Positions 10,585-21,311 of a stretch of DNA of 64,000 nt are shown here, piece after piece; the first letter of the stretch is position 1, and each line of letters begins with the position of its first letter. The translations under genes were made by a program, and so were the position numbers. The notes below the pieces were generated by a model, which made no database searches, had not been told where the DNA came from, and saw nothing but the letters and a program-made list of their open reading frames with translations. Origin of the DNA: Azospirillum brasilense (GTDB lineage Bacteria > Pseudomonadota > Alphaproteobacteria > Azospirillales > Azospirillaceae); assembly GCF_001315015.1 (NCBI RefSeq), contig NZ_CP012917.1, positions 469,501 through 533,500 on the forward strand, in the 5' to 3' direction.

Positions 10585-11664
10585 TCAGCCGGCCAGCGAC
10601 TTGCCGGCGGCGCCCAGATCGGCGAAGGCCTCGTCCAGGCGGCGGACCATGCCCTGCTCGCCCAGGCGCAGCCACTTGCGCGGGTCGTACAGCTTCTTCA
10701 GCGGCTTGCCCGACTGCGGGTCGATCTGATGGCGGAAGGCCGCCTCGTTCTCCAGCACGAAGCCGCCGATGGACTCGGCGAAGGCGAACTGGGTGTCGGT
10801 GTCGATGTTCATCTTGAACACGCCGAAGCCGACCGCCTGGGCGATCTTCTCCTTCTCCGACCCCGAACCGCCGTGGAACACCAGGGCCAGCGGCTTGGCG
10901 CCGCCGCCGTGACGCTCGGCCACCAGGGACTGCGAGGCGCCGAGGATCTCCGGACGCAGCTTCACGTTGCCCGGGGCGTAGACGCCGTGCACGTTGCCGA
11001 AGGAGGCCGCGACCGAGAAATGGCCGATGGGCGACAGCTCCTCATAGGCGCGCAACACGTCTTCCGGCTGGGTGTAGAGGTGGGCGTTGTTGGCGGCGTC
11101 CAGGTCCTCCGACCCGATGCCGTCCTCCTCGCCGCCGGTCACGCCCAGCTCGATCTCCAGGCTCATGCCCAGCGGGGCGAGGCGCTTGAGGACGCGGGCG
11201 CATTCCGACAGGTTGAAGTCCAGCGACTCCTCCGACAGGTCGAGCATGTGCGAGCTGAACAGCGGCCGGCCGGTGCGGCGGAAATGCTCCTCGCCATGGC
11301 CGATCATGCCCTCGACCCAGGGGATCAGGCCCTTGTTGGCGTGGTCGGTGTGCAGGACGACGCAGACGCCGTACTGCTCGGCCAGCAGATGGACGTGCTG
11401 GGCCGCCGACACGGCGCCGAGGATGCGCGCCTGGAGCGCGTCCTTCATGCCCTCGCCGGCGTAGAAGCGGGCGCCGCCGTTGGAGAGCTGCACGATCACG
11501 TCGGAGCGGTTCTTCGCCGCCGCCTCGAGGACGGCGTTGATGCCGTTGGTGCCGACCACGTTGACCGCCGGCAGAGCGTAACCGCCGTCCTGGCAGGCGG
11601 CGATCAGCGCGCGGTAGTCCTCTCCGGTCACGACGCCGGGCTTCAGTCGGGTCGGGGCAGACAT
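10585..11664 (-). CDS. fba: Fructose-bisphosphate aldolase class II
   Basis: A 359-residue zinc-dependent aldolase of glycolysis/gluconeogenesis that interconverts fructose 1,6-bisphosphate with glyceraldehyde 3-phosphate and dihydroxyacetone phosphate. VVLHTDHANKG carries the catalytic D107 and zinc ligand H108. ELGVTGGEEDGI, GNVHGVYAPGN and the phosphate-binding LVFHGGSGS and KMNIDTDTQ motifs are all present, as in the long FbaA (class IIA) subgroup of E. coli. The ATG at 11664 has GGAGGAA six bases upstream on the minus strand. It is divergent from the lactonase gene across a 228-base gap that includes a CCCATATGGG palindrome near 11740. Confidence 0.95.
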   Translation of the reverse strand: MSAPTRLKPGVVTGEDYRALIAACQDGGYALPAVNVVGTNGINAVLEAAAKNRSDVIVQLSNGGARFYAGEGMKDALQARILGAVSAAQHVHLLAEQYGVCVVLHTDHANKGLIPWVEGMIGHGEEHFRRTGRPLFSSHMLDLSEESLDFNLSECARVLKRLAPLGMSLEIELGVTGGEEDGIGSEDLDAANNAHLYTQPEDVLRAYEELSPIGHFSVAASFGNVHGVYAPGNVKLRPEILGASQSLVAERHGGGAKPLALVFHGGSGSEKEKIAQAVGFGVFKMNIDTDTQFAFAESIGGFVLENEAAFRHQIDPQSGKPLKKLYDPRKWLRLGEQGMVRRLDEAFADLGAAGKSLAG

Positions 11665-11892
11665 GGGTGAATTCCTCCCTCGGAAAAATACTGCCTTGAA
11701 ACGTCGGCTCAAAGGTTGGTTCGATCGTTCGGCCAAGCCCCATATGGGCATGGGACCGGCGAACGCCACGCGCTCTTTTTGCCACTTCCCGCGCCGGAAC
11801 GCTGCAAAAGACTTGCCGCGAAAGTCACACTGGACCTGTGACGAAAAGACCCGCGGCATCCGACAGGACAGCCAGAGAAGGAGACCGGGACC

Positions 11893-12765
11893 ATGGACGC
11901 TCACTGTGTCTGGGAGGCCGGCGCACAGCTCGGCGAAGGGCCGGTCTGGTCGCCGTCGCGCGCCGCCCTGTTCGCCGTGGACATCCGCGGGTCGCGCCTG
12001 CTGCGCTACAGCCCCGCCGACGGGCAGGGCCGCTCCTGGCCGCTGGAGGAGGCCGCCTGCTGGCTGGTCGAGCGGGCGGGCGGCGCCGGCTTCGTCGCCG
12101 GGCTGCGCTCGCGCCGGCTCGTCGGCCTGACGCTCGACGGCGACCGGCTTTCGGTGGGGGCCGAGCTGCTGCGGCTGGAGGAGGACAGGCCCGGCAACCG
12201 GCTGAACGACGCCGTGGCCGACGCCGCGGGCCGGCTGTGGGTGGGCAGCATGGACGACGCGGAACAGGAGGCCTCCGGCGCTTTGTACCGCATCGGGCCG
12301 GACGGTTCCGTGGCGCGGGCGGACGAGGGCTACACGGTCAGCAACGGCCCCGCCCTGTCCCCGGACGGGCGGACGCTCTACCACACCGACAGCCCGTCCC
12401 GGACCATCTTCGCCTTTGCCCTGGGCGCGGACGGTGCACTGTCCGGCAAGCGCGTCCATCTCCGCTTCGGCGAGGAGGACGGCTATCCCGACGGCATGAC
12501 CTGCGACGCCGAGGGCCATCTCTGGGTCGCCCACTGGAGCGGCGGGCGGGTCAGCCGCTTCCGGCCCGACGGGACGCTGGACCGGGTGGTGCGTCTGCCG
12601 GTGTCCAACGTCACCTCCTGCGCCTTCGGCGGGCCGGGCCTGGACCGGCTCTTCATCACCACCGCCGCTCAGGAGGCGCCGGCCGGGAAGCCGCTGGCCG
12701 GCGGGCTGTTCGCCTGCACGCCCGGCGTCGTCGGGCTGCCGCCGGGACGGTTCGGCGGGTCATGA
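11893..12765 (+). CDS. SMP-30/gluconolactonase-family sugar lactonase
   Basis: A 290-residue six-bladed beta-propeller lactonase. Family features include the N-terminal metal ligand glutamate in LGEGPVW (E14 region), the RPGNRLND motif, SNGPALSPDGRTLYHTDS with metal-binding N and D, and DGYPDGMTCDAEGHLWVA. Enzymes of this family open aldonolactones (gluconolactone, arabinonolactone, galactonolactone) in sugar oxidation pathways, using Zn, Ca or Mn. AAGGAG lies nine bases before the ATG. No sugar dehydrogenase or dehydratase is adjacent, so the physiological lactone cannot be told. It is followed by the ppc promoter. Confidence 0.88.
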   Translation: MDAHCVWEAGAQLGEGPVWSPSRAALFAVDIRGSRLLRYSPADGQGRSWPLEEAACWLVERAGGAGFVAGLRSRRLVGLTLDGDRLSVGAELLRLEEDRPGNRLNDAVADAAGRLWVGSMDDAEQEASGALYRIGPDGSVARADEGYTVSNGPALSPDGRTLYHTDSPSRTIFAFALGADGALSGKRVHLRFGEEDGYPDGMTCDAEGHLWVAHWSGGRVSRFRPDGTLDRVVRLPVSNVTSCAFGGPGLDRLFITTAAQEAPAGKPLAGGLFACTPGVVGLPPGRFGGS

Positions 12766-12779
12766 AGCGGCCGGAAGCC

Positions 12780-12809
12780 TTGTCAGGGAACTTGATATAC
12801 TAGTATAAA
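12780..12809 (+). promoter_or_regulatory. Sigma-70-type ppc promoter overlapped by a perfect palindrome
   Basis: TTGTCA (12780-12785) and TATAAA (12804-12809) are separated by 18 bases, five of six matches each to the -35 and -10 consensus. A perfect 12-bp palindrome, TATACTAGTATA (12796-12807), covers most of the -10 box, a typical position for a repressor operator. The sequence type (ATACTAGTAT) resembles sites of some GntR-family regulators; that is a suggestion only. A near copy lies downstream of ppc at 15990. Confidence 0.55.
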
Positions 12810-12839
12810 AGCATCGCTGACCAGCAGCCGTCACCGCAT

Positions 12840-12879
12840 GGCGGAAGGATCGCGTACCGCCGTGGCGGGCCCTTCCGCC
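12840..12879 (+). other. Long hairpin in the ppc 5' leader
   Basis: GGCGGAAGG (12840-12848) pairs perfectly with CCTTCCGCC (12871-12879), and the intervening segment holds a second short stem, CCGCC-GT-GGCGG. From the promoter above, the ppc leader would be about 250 bases long. No T run follows the hairpin, so it is not a plain terminator. Function is unknown. Confidence 0.4.
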
Positions 12880-13064
12880 AAGTGATAGATCTGTGCGTAC
12901 GCCGCAGCGCAACCGGCGCCACCGGGGCGGCGGCGGCCGCAACCGTGCCGAAGCCGTTCTCCCACAAGGGAAAAAGGGCTTTAGCGGGTGCAGCAAACTG
13001 CTTTACAGTTGCACGCATATCCTTTTCCGACGGTTCCACCTTCGCACAGCCGGAGCGACCCACG

Positions 13065-15872
<2,808 letters not shown>

Positions 15873-15974
15873 TCCGCCTCAGCCACCCTGTCCCGTCGCT
15901 CTGGCGGGACGGGAGCGGAAGCGGCGAAACCGTGGGCCGGCAGCGAAAATGGATTGCCACCCCCGATTTCCCGC

Positions 15975-16003
15975 TTGCTTTCATATTAATATATTAGTAT
16001 GCT
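15975..16003 (+). promoter_or_regulatory. Candidate promoter with a second copy of the ppc-operator-like motif
   Basis: TTGCTT (15975-15980), a 17-base spacer and TATGCT (15998-16003) form a moderate sigma-70 match. TATATTAGTAT at 15990-16000 matches 10 of 11 bases of the ppc promoter motif TATACTAGTAT, and an ATATTAATAT palindrome overlaps at 15983-15992. It is an AT-rich island in GC-rich DNA and points at the candidate small RNA. Confidence 0.45.
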
Positions 16004-16008
16004 TCTTC

Positions 16009-16114
16009 TTGTGTTCAAGCGTTGTGGGCCGCCGTTGCGGCGGCTGGTGCGACGTCCTGGACGTTTCCTCCCTAGACTCGAAGGCCATCGGGGTCCACCC
16101 CGGTGGCCTTTTTT
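16009..16114 (+). ncRNA. Candidate small RNA between ppc and the MocR gene
   Basis: About 106 bases lie between a candidate promoter (15975-16003) and a very strong intrinsic terminator (16083-16114). An internal GC-rich segment can fold (GCCGCC with GGCGGC around 16028-16043). No open frame with a ribosome-binding site was seen in it. The terminator is too far (over 200 bases) from the ppc stop to be needed only for ppc, and the next gene starts 170 bases later. The 5' end is a guess from the promoter. It could instead be a long ppc 3' UTR. Confidence 0.45.
16083..16114 (+). terminator. Strong intrinsic terminator
   Basis: An 11-bp stem (16083-16093 with 16098-16108, one G-U pair), a TCCA loop and six T residues (16109-16114). 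It would end either the candidate small RNA or a long ppc transcript. Confidence 0.9.
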
Positions 16115-16215
16115 CTGCGCACGCTTTGGCAGTGGAGCGTGTTGTCCCCGATGGGAGGAAAGGAGCAAGCCGCTGCGGTGATGAGCCAGCCGGCCGAACT
16201 TTCCCGACACGCACA

Positions 16216-16244
16216 TTGACAATCCATACAATGCCAGGCCTAAT
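16216..16244 (+). promoter_or_regulatory. Promoter of the MocR gene with a repeated CCATACA element
   Basis: TTGACA (16216-16221), a 17-base spacer and CCTAAT (16239-16244). CCATACA at 16224-16230 sits between the two boxes. The same heptamer occurs at 17798-17804, with a one-mismatch copy GCATACA at 17855-17861, both upstream of the next gene. MocR/PdxR regulators bind short direct repeats at their own and neighbouring promoters, so this is a candidate recognition element. Confidence 0.45.
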
Positions 16245-16283
16245 GTCTGGAAGGGAGCGCCCCGCCTCCCTGCAAGGATCACC

Positions 16284-17732
16284 ATGCCGCCGCTTCCCAC
16301 TCCCCAAATCGCCGCGCACCCCATCGACTGGGCGCCCTCCCTGGAGGACCGCAGCCGCCCCGTCTACATCGCCATCGCGGACGCCATCGCGGCGGACATC
16401 GGGGCGGGGCGGCTGAGGCCCGGTGACCGCCTGCCGCCGCAGCGGATCCTGGCCGACCGGCTGGGCATCGACTTCACCACCGTCAGCCGCGCCTATGGAG
16501 AGGCCCGCCACCGCGGGCTGGTCGACGCGCGGGTCGGACAGGGAACCTTCGTGCGCAAGACGGGCCATGTTCCCCCGCCCTTCGCCGCGGAGCCGCACAC
16601 CACCGTTGCGACGGTGCCGCTGGCCGTCAGCATGGCGATGAACCAGCCGCCGCAGCCGGAGGATTCCACCGCCCTGACCGCCCGCATGAACCGCGGCGTC
16701 GCCGCGGCCACCGCGGCTCTGGGATTGCCGGACCTGCTGCGCTATCCGGACGGGGCCGACAGCCCGGACGACCGCGAGGCGGCGGTCCATTGGCTGCGCC
16801 ATCGCCTGCCCGGCCTGACGGCGGAGCGGGTGCTGGTGGCGCCCGGCACGCAGGCCGCCCTGCTCGCTTTGCTGTCCGCCCTGGCCCGCCCCGGCGACAC
16901 GGTCTGCGCGGAGGCGCTGACCTATCCCGGCTTCCGCGCCGCGGCGGCCCAGCTCGGGCTGCGGGTGGTCGGCGTTCCGATGGACGCGGACGGCATCGAC
17001 CCCGACGCCCTGCGCGCCGCGCTCGCCGAGCACCGGCCCAAGGCGCTCTACTGCATCCCGACCTTTCACAACCCGACCACCGCGACCATGCCGGAGGAGC
17101 GGCGGCAGGCGGTCGCGGCGGCGCTGCGCGAGCACGGCGTTCCGGTCATCGAGGACGACATCTACGGCCCGCTGCCGGAAACGGCACCGCCGCCGCTGGC
17201 CGCCTTCGCGCCGGAACTGACCTACCACGTCGCCGGTCTTGCCAAATGCGTGTCCCCGGCCCTGCGCATCGCCTATGTGGCGGCGCCCGACGCCCGGCAG
17301 GCCCGCCGTGTGGCGGTGGCGCAGCGGGCGACCACGCTGATCGCCGCCCCGCTGTCCGCCGCCATCGCCCGGCTGTGGATCGCCGACGGCACCGCCGAGG
17401 CCGTGCGTGATGCCATCCGGGCGGAGGCCATGGCCCGCCGGGCGCTTGCCGAATCGCTCCTGCCGGCGGAACGGATCGTCACCAAGCGGGAGGCCTTCCA
17501 TCTCTGGCTCACCCTGCCGGACGGCTGGACCGGCGGGGAGTTCACTGCCCACCTGCGCAGCCGGGGCATCTCAGCGGTGGCCGCGGAGGCCTTCGCCACC
17601 ACCCCGGACGTGCCCGCGGCCCTGCGCTTCTGCCTGGGCGCCCCGCTGGACCGTGACGAGACCCGCCGCGCGCTGGAGATCCTGGCCGACGCCCTGGTCC
17701 TGCCCCCCGCCACCGCGGGCGTCATCATCTAA
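16284..17732 (+). CDS. MocR/PdxR-subfamily GntR regulator with an aminotransferase-like domain
   Basis: A 482-residue chimeric regulator. A GntR winged helix (about 25-95: LPPQRILADRLGIDFTTVSRAYGEARHRGLV) is joined by a linker to a fold-type I PLP-dependent aminotransferase domain (about 130-475). K321 in VAGLAKCVSPALRIAY is the PLP-binding lysine, D291/Y294 in EDDIYG and N263 in FHNPT are the other cofactor contacts. Such proteins sense PLP plus an amino compound and control vitamin B6, taurine, ectoine or GABA genes. No such metabolic gene is adjacent; the next gene is a second ccoG. AAGGA lies six bases before the ATG. Confidence 0.92.
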   Translation: MPPLPTPQIAAHPIDWAPSLEDRSRPVYIAIADAIAADIGAGRLRPGDRLPPQRILADRLGIDFTTVSRAYGEARHRGLVDARVGQGTFVRKTGHVPPPFAAEPHTTVATVPLAVSMAMNQPPQPEDSTALTARMNRGVAAATAALGLPDLLRYPDGADSPDDREAAVHWLRHRLPGLTAERVLVAPGTQAALLALLSALARPGDTVCAEALTYPGFRAAAAQLGLRVVGVPMDADGIDPDALRAALAEHRPKALYCIPTFHNPTTATMPEERRQAVAAALREHGVPVIEDDIYGPLPETAPPPLAAFAPELTYHVAGLAKCVSPALRIAYVAAPDARQARRVAVAQRATTLIAAPLSAAIARLWIADGTAEAVRDAIRAEAMARRALAESLLPAERIVTKREAFHLWLTLPDGWTGGEFTAHLRSRGISAVAAEAFATTPDVPAALRFCLGAPLDRDETRRALEILADALVLPPATAGVII

Positions 17733-17797
17733 GGCCCATCAAAGCCTGCTTCAGAGTGTCGCATTGCTGGGATCGACCCCCGAAGAATCAGGATTTT

Positions 17798-17861
17798 CCA
17801 TACACAGCCTCCATTGAATGCATTCAATCACGCTTGCGAAGACGGTGATTGAAGGCATACA
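17798..17861 (+). promoter_or_regulatory. Upstream region of the second ccoG: Crp/Fnr-type palindrome flanked by CATACA repeats
   Basis: A perfect 16-bp palindrome, ATTGAATGCATTCAAT (17813-17828), contains TTGAA-TGCA-TTCAA (17814-17827), the 5-4-5 architecture of FNR-family sites. It ends 43 bases before the ccoG start. CCATACA (17798-17804) and GCATACA (17855-17861) flank it and match the element at the MocR promoter. Two regulators could therefore act here; both are inferred. Confidence 0.5.
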
Positions 17862-17870
17862 GTCGGCGCC

Positions 17871-19418
17871 ATGCCGCAGGCCACCGCTCGGGTGGTGCGG
17901 ATGTTTGCGCAGAGGCACGCCATGCAGAATCTCGCCCGCTCGTCCAGCCTTCCCCCGCCGCCCTCCGCTCCGGCCCCGTCCACCCCGACTTCTTCCACCC
18001 CGGCTCCGTTCTACGCCCCGCACCAGAAGATCTACCCGAAGGCGGCGCGCGGCCGGTTCCGGCGGATCAAGTCGGCGCTGATGGTGGGCCTGCTGGCGCT
18101 GTTCATGCTGCTTCCCTGGCTGCGCTGGGACCGGGGCGCCGGCCTGCCGAACCAGGCGATCCTGTTCGATCTGGACAGCCAGCGCTTCTATCTGTTCGCC
18201 CTCGAACTCTGGCCGCAGCACATCTACTACCTGACGGGCGCGATGATCCTGGCGGCGGTCGGCCTGTTCCTGGCAACCGCGCTCGCCGGCCGCGTCTGGT
18301 GCGGCTACACCTGTCCGCAGACGGTGTGGACGGACCTCTATGTGAAGGTGGAGGAGTGGATTGAGGGCGACCGCGGCGCCCGCATCCGGCTGGACAAGGG
18401 TCCGCGCAATGCCGGCTGGCTGGCCAAGAAGACGGCCAAGCACGCGGTCTGGCTGCTGATCGCCCTGGCGACCGGGGCCTCCGCCCTCTTCTACTTCGTG
18501 GACGCGCCGGGCTACGTCGCCGATCTGCTGCGCTTCCAGCCCGGACCGGTGGCGACCGGCTGGATCCTGTTCATGACCGCCTGCACCTACGCCATGGCCG
18601 GTTTCATGCGGGAGCAGATGTGCGTCTATGTCTGCCCCTGGCCGCGCATCCAGGCCGCCCTGCTGGACGATGAGAGCCTCACCGTCACCTATCAGGACTG
18701 GCGCGGCGACGGCCGCGCGCCGCTGCGCAAGGAGCAGAGCTGGGCGGAGCGCTCCGCCGAGGGGCTGGGCGACTGCATTGACTGCAAGGCTTGCGTCCAG
18801 GTCTGCCCGACCGGCATCGACATCCGCGACGGCCTGCAGATGGACTGCATCAGCTGCGGCCTGTGCATCGACGCCTGCGACGACGTGATGGGCCGCATCG
18901 GGCGCCCTGGCGGGCTGATCCGCTACGACACCCAGTCCGCCCAGGAGGCCAAGGCGGTGGCCCGCAAGCCTGCGCCCTACCGGCTGGTCCGCCCGCGCAC
19001 CATCATCTATTCGCTGGTGATGCTGGTGGTCGGCGGGATGATGACGCTGGGCGTGCTGCTGGAGCCGACGGTGGACGTCTCCGTCCTGCGCGACCGGGCG
19101 CCGCTCTACGTCACTCTGTCCGACGGCGCGATCCAGAACAGCTACACGGTCAAGATCTCCAACATGACCCGCGCCCCGCAGGGCTACCGCCTGACCGTCT
19201 CCGGCCCCCGCGGCGCCACGGTGACGGCGGCCGGCGGGAATGCCGATGGCGCGGCGCCGGTGCTGGGTGCCGAACCCGACACGGTGCAGACCCACCGCGT
19301 CCATGTCCGCGCCCCGTCGGGTGCGGCGGTGGCCGGCTCCACGCCGCTGACCCTCACATTGACCCGCCTGTCGGACGGGGTGGTCCATCAGGCCGAGACG
19401 GTGTTCCTGGCTCCCTGA
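17871..19418 (+). CDS. ccoG: Cytochrome c oxidase accessory protein CcoG (second copy)
   Basis: A 515-residue paralogue of the protein at 7002, with the same plan: a Pro/Ser-rich N-terminal extension, membrane segments, CGYTCP and CVYVCPWPR cysteine pairs, a two-cluster ferredoxin domain (CIDCKACVQVCP and CISCGLCIDAC) and a C-terminal periplasmic FixG-type domain. Long stretches are identical between the copies (for example LATALAGRVWCGY), so they probably arose by duplication in this lineage. This copy has no small membrane peptide gene behind it and ends only 6 bases from the convergent ion-channel gene. It may serve a different oxidase or oxygen condition. Confidence 0.94.
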   Translation: MPQATARVVRMFAQRHAMQNLARSSSLPPPPSAPAPSTPTSSTPAPFYAPHQKIYPKAARGRFRRIKSALMVGLLALFMLLPWLRWDRGAGLPNQAILFDLDSQRFYLFALELWPQHIYYLTGAMILAAVGLFLATALAGRVWCGYTCPQTVWTDLYVKVEEWIEGDRGARIRLDKGPRNAGWLAKKTAKHAVWLLIALATGASALFYFVDAPGYVADLLRFQPGPVATGWILFMTACTYAMAGFMREQMCVYVCPWPRIQAALLDDESLTVTYQDWRGDGRAPLRKEQSWAERSAEGLGDCIDCKACVQVCPTGIDIRDGLQMDCISCGLCIDACDDVMGRIGRPGGLIRYDTQSAQEAKAVARKPAPYRLVRPRTIIYSLVMLVVGGMMTLGVLLEPTVDVSVLRDRAPLYVTLSDGAIQNSYTVKISNMTRAPQGYRLTVSGPRGATVTAAGGNADGAAPVLGAEPDTVQTHRVHVRAPSGAAVAGSTPLTLTLTRLSDGVVHQAETVFLAP

Positions 19419-19424
19419 TGCGGC

Positions 19425-20411
19425 TCAGAGGGGACCGTCGCGGTCGCGGCGGTCCCGCGGGGCGGCGTGGCCGATGATGGCGCTGAAGCCGAACAGCAGG
19501 AGCAGGACGCCCATCACGATCTCGATCCCGCAGATCAGCCGCACCGCCCCCGTCACCGGGTGGATGTCGCCGTAGCCGACCGTGGCGAAGGTGACCAGCG
19601 AGAAGTACAGCCCCTCTGGAAAGGTCAGGTCGCGGCGCACGCCGTCGATGATGAAGTTCGGCTCCACCATGAAGCGGTCGAGGATGGTGTAGAAGGCGCC
19701 GAACATGATGATGCACAGCGAATAGAAGGTCAGGAAGGCGAAGGCCGGCAGCACCAGCCGGGCCGCCTGCTGGAAGAAGCCTTCGAACAGCAGCCCGGCG
19801 TCGAGCAGGAAGATGGCGATGTCGCGGGCGACGAGGGCGACGACGACTCCGATGGCGGTCATCGACAGCAGGAAGATCGCCGTCAGCATCTCCGGCGACA
19901 CGTCCCGCCCCGGCAGCAGGAAGGTCAACGCGCCGATTCCCCAGACCGGGGCCATCCACAGGAAGATGCGGTCGAAATGCCCGCCATCGCGCAGGCGCCG
20001 CGACATCACAATGCTGCGGATCGTGTCGGCCCGCCACCACGCGCCCCCCAGGAAGGCGATCAGCGGGATCGCGAAGGCGGCGGCCTGGATATGCGACGGG
20101 ATGCTGTGGAAGTTGCTTTCCAGAAAGAAGACGAAGACGCAGGCGTAGACGCCGATGAAGTTCGCCAGCGCCAGGCTGAAGAACTGGCTTCCCGGAAACA
20201 GATAGTGAAAGGCCCCGACGACGAGGCCGACCGACCCCAGCAAGGCGAAAGCGAGATCGCCCGACACCGAGCGGATGGACAGGGCGATCATCCCCTGCAT
20301 CAGCGCGGTCAACACCGCGCCGGTCAGCCAGGACCGGCGGGCGCGCGGCCGGGACGTATGGGCGGGGCCGGCGGCCTTGCTGGAGCGGCGGTCGGGGAGG
20401 ATCTGGTCCAT
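19425..20411 (-). CDS. Ion-channel family membrane protein with a potassium selectivity filter
   Basis: A 328-residue membrane protein. After a basic N-terminus there are about seven or eight hydrophobic segments. The last two (about 222-245 and 287-308) flank a re-entrant pore with TVGYGD at 277-282, the K+ selectivity filter of two-helix channel domains (Ion_trans_2). No RCK or cyclic-nucleotide domain follows; the C-terminus is a short charged tail. The first 200 residues, with several helices, have no recognised function. Potassium conduction is inferred from the filter alone. No strong ribosome-binding site is visible at this start. Confidence 0.82.
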   Translation of the reverse strand: MDQILPDRRSSKAAGPAHTSRPRARRSWLTGAVLTALMQGMIALSIRSVSGDLAFALLGSVGLVVGAFHYLFPGSQFFSLALANFIGVYACVFVFFLESNFHSIPSHIQAAAFAIPLIAFLGGAWWRADTIRSIVMSRRLRDGGHFDRIFLWMAPVWGIGALTFLLPGRDVSPEMLTAIFLLSMTAIGVVVALVARDIAIFLLDAGLLFEGFFQQAARLVLPAFAFLTFYSLCIIMFGAFYTILDRFMVEPNFIIDGVRRDLTFPEGLYFSLVTFATVGYGDIHPVTGAVRLICGIEIVMGVLLLLFGFSAIIGHAAPRDRRDRDGPL

Positions 20412-20498
20412 GCGCGAACCGGTTGTCGGTGGTGCCCACCTTATAGCGCCATGGCCGGTCCCGATGGCAGGACTTTCAACCGCCCTCCCCCAACGGGA

Positions 20499-21101
20499 TC
20501 ACCAGCCGCCCGTGCTCAGCCAGCGCTCCACCATGTCCAGCCGATCCCAGCCCCAGAAGGGCTCGTCGTCGACGATGACGAAGGGGGAGCCGAAGACACC
20601 GCGGTCCACCGCCGCGTCGTTCTCGGCGCGCAGGCGGTCCTTGACGGTCTGGTCCTGAAGGGCCGCGGCCACCGCCGCCCGGTCGTGGCCGAGCGTGCCG
20701 GCGATCTCCACCACCGTTTCGGCGGGGCCGATGTCGCGCCCCTCCCCCCAATGGGCGTGGTAGAGGGTGCGGGCCAGCAGCTTCGCCTGCTCGGGGTGCT
20801 CGTCGGTCAGCCAGTAGAAGGCACGCGACGCGGCGACGCTGTTGGCGGGGGCCGAGTCGGGGTAGGTGAAGGGCGCGTTGGTCAGCCGGGCGATCCGGCC
20901 CACGTCATGGACCAGATACTCGCCGCGCAACGGCTGCTGAAGGTTCGGTTTCATCCCCGTCACCTTGAAGATGGCGCCGAGCAGGATCGGGCGCCAGGTG
21001 ACAGTGCGGCCATGCGCCGCAGCCAGCTCCTCGATGCGGCGGCTGGCGAAATAGCCGTAGGGCGATGCGAAGTCGAAATAGAAATCGATGGGGTCGGCCA
21101 T
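20499..21101 (-). CDS. 2-hydroxychromene-2-carboxylate isomerase-family protein (DsbA-like kappa GST fold)
   Basis: A 200-residue thioredoxin-fold protein. It begins with DFYFDFASPYGYFASRRIEE, typical of the HCCA isomerase/kappa-class GST branch, in which a serine (S14 region) replaces the DsbA CxxC. It ends with GVFGSPFVIVDDEPFWGWDRLDMVE, the usual cis-proline (SPF) region. Enzymes of this group isomerise 2-hydroxychromene-2-carboxylate in naphthalene breakdown using glutathione, but most members in non-degraders have unknown substrates. An upstream open extension is discounted because family similarity begins at the ATG at 21101. Confidence 0.85.
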   Translation of the reverse strand: MADPIDFYFDFASPYGYFASRRIEELAAAHGRTVTWRPILLGAIFKVTGMKPNLQQPLRGEYLVHDVGRIARLTNAPFTYPDSAPANSVAASRAFYWLTDEHPEQAKLLARTLYHAHWGEGRDIGPAETVVEIAGTLGHDRAAVAAALQDQTVKDRLRAENDAAVDRGVFGSPFVIVDDEPFWGWDRLDMVERWLSTGGW

Positions 21102-21155
21102 CCGCGGTTCCTCCCGGTTCTGCTTTTCCGGAAAGGCTAGCGCGCGCCGAAGGTT

Positions 21156-21259
21156 CCGTCCAGCCGCCGACGGCTGGACGGGATTCAGACGGCCGGCGCA
21201 TGAACAGTCCCATGATCGGCCGGCCGTATGACCCTTTCGCACATGGCTGCGCCATGTGC
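21156..21259. other. Two tandem perfect hairpins in an intergenic gap
   Basis: In the 210 bases between the isomerase and the response regulator there are an 11-bp stem with a CCGA loop (21156-21181) and a 9-bp stem with a TGC loop (GCACATGGC/GCCATGTGC, 21239-21259), in addition to the longer hairpin at 21272. They have no T tracts. They may be protein-binding palindromes, RNA-processing structures or transcription-attenuating elements. Confidence 0.5.
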
Positions 21260-21271
21260 TGTCGGGTTTGA

Positions 21272-21310
21272 ACCGAAAGCGTTTGATGGAAGCCATCAAA
21301 CGCCTTCGGT
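21272..21310 (-). terminator. Hairpin just after the response-regulator stop
   Basis: ACCGAA-A-GCGTTTGATGG / CCATCAAACGC-C-TTCGGT: an 11-bp perfect stem with a 3-base loop, extended by 6 bp beyond a single A/C mismatch. It abuts the stop codon of the minus-strand regulator at 21312 and probably ends or stabilises that transcript, although the T tract is weak. Confidence 0.6.
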
Positions 21311-21311
21311 A

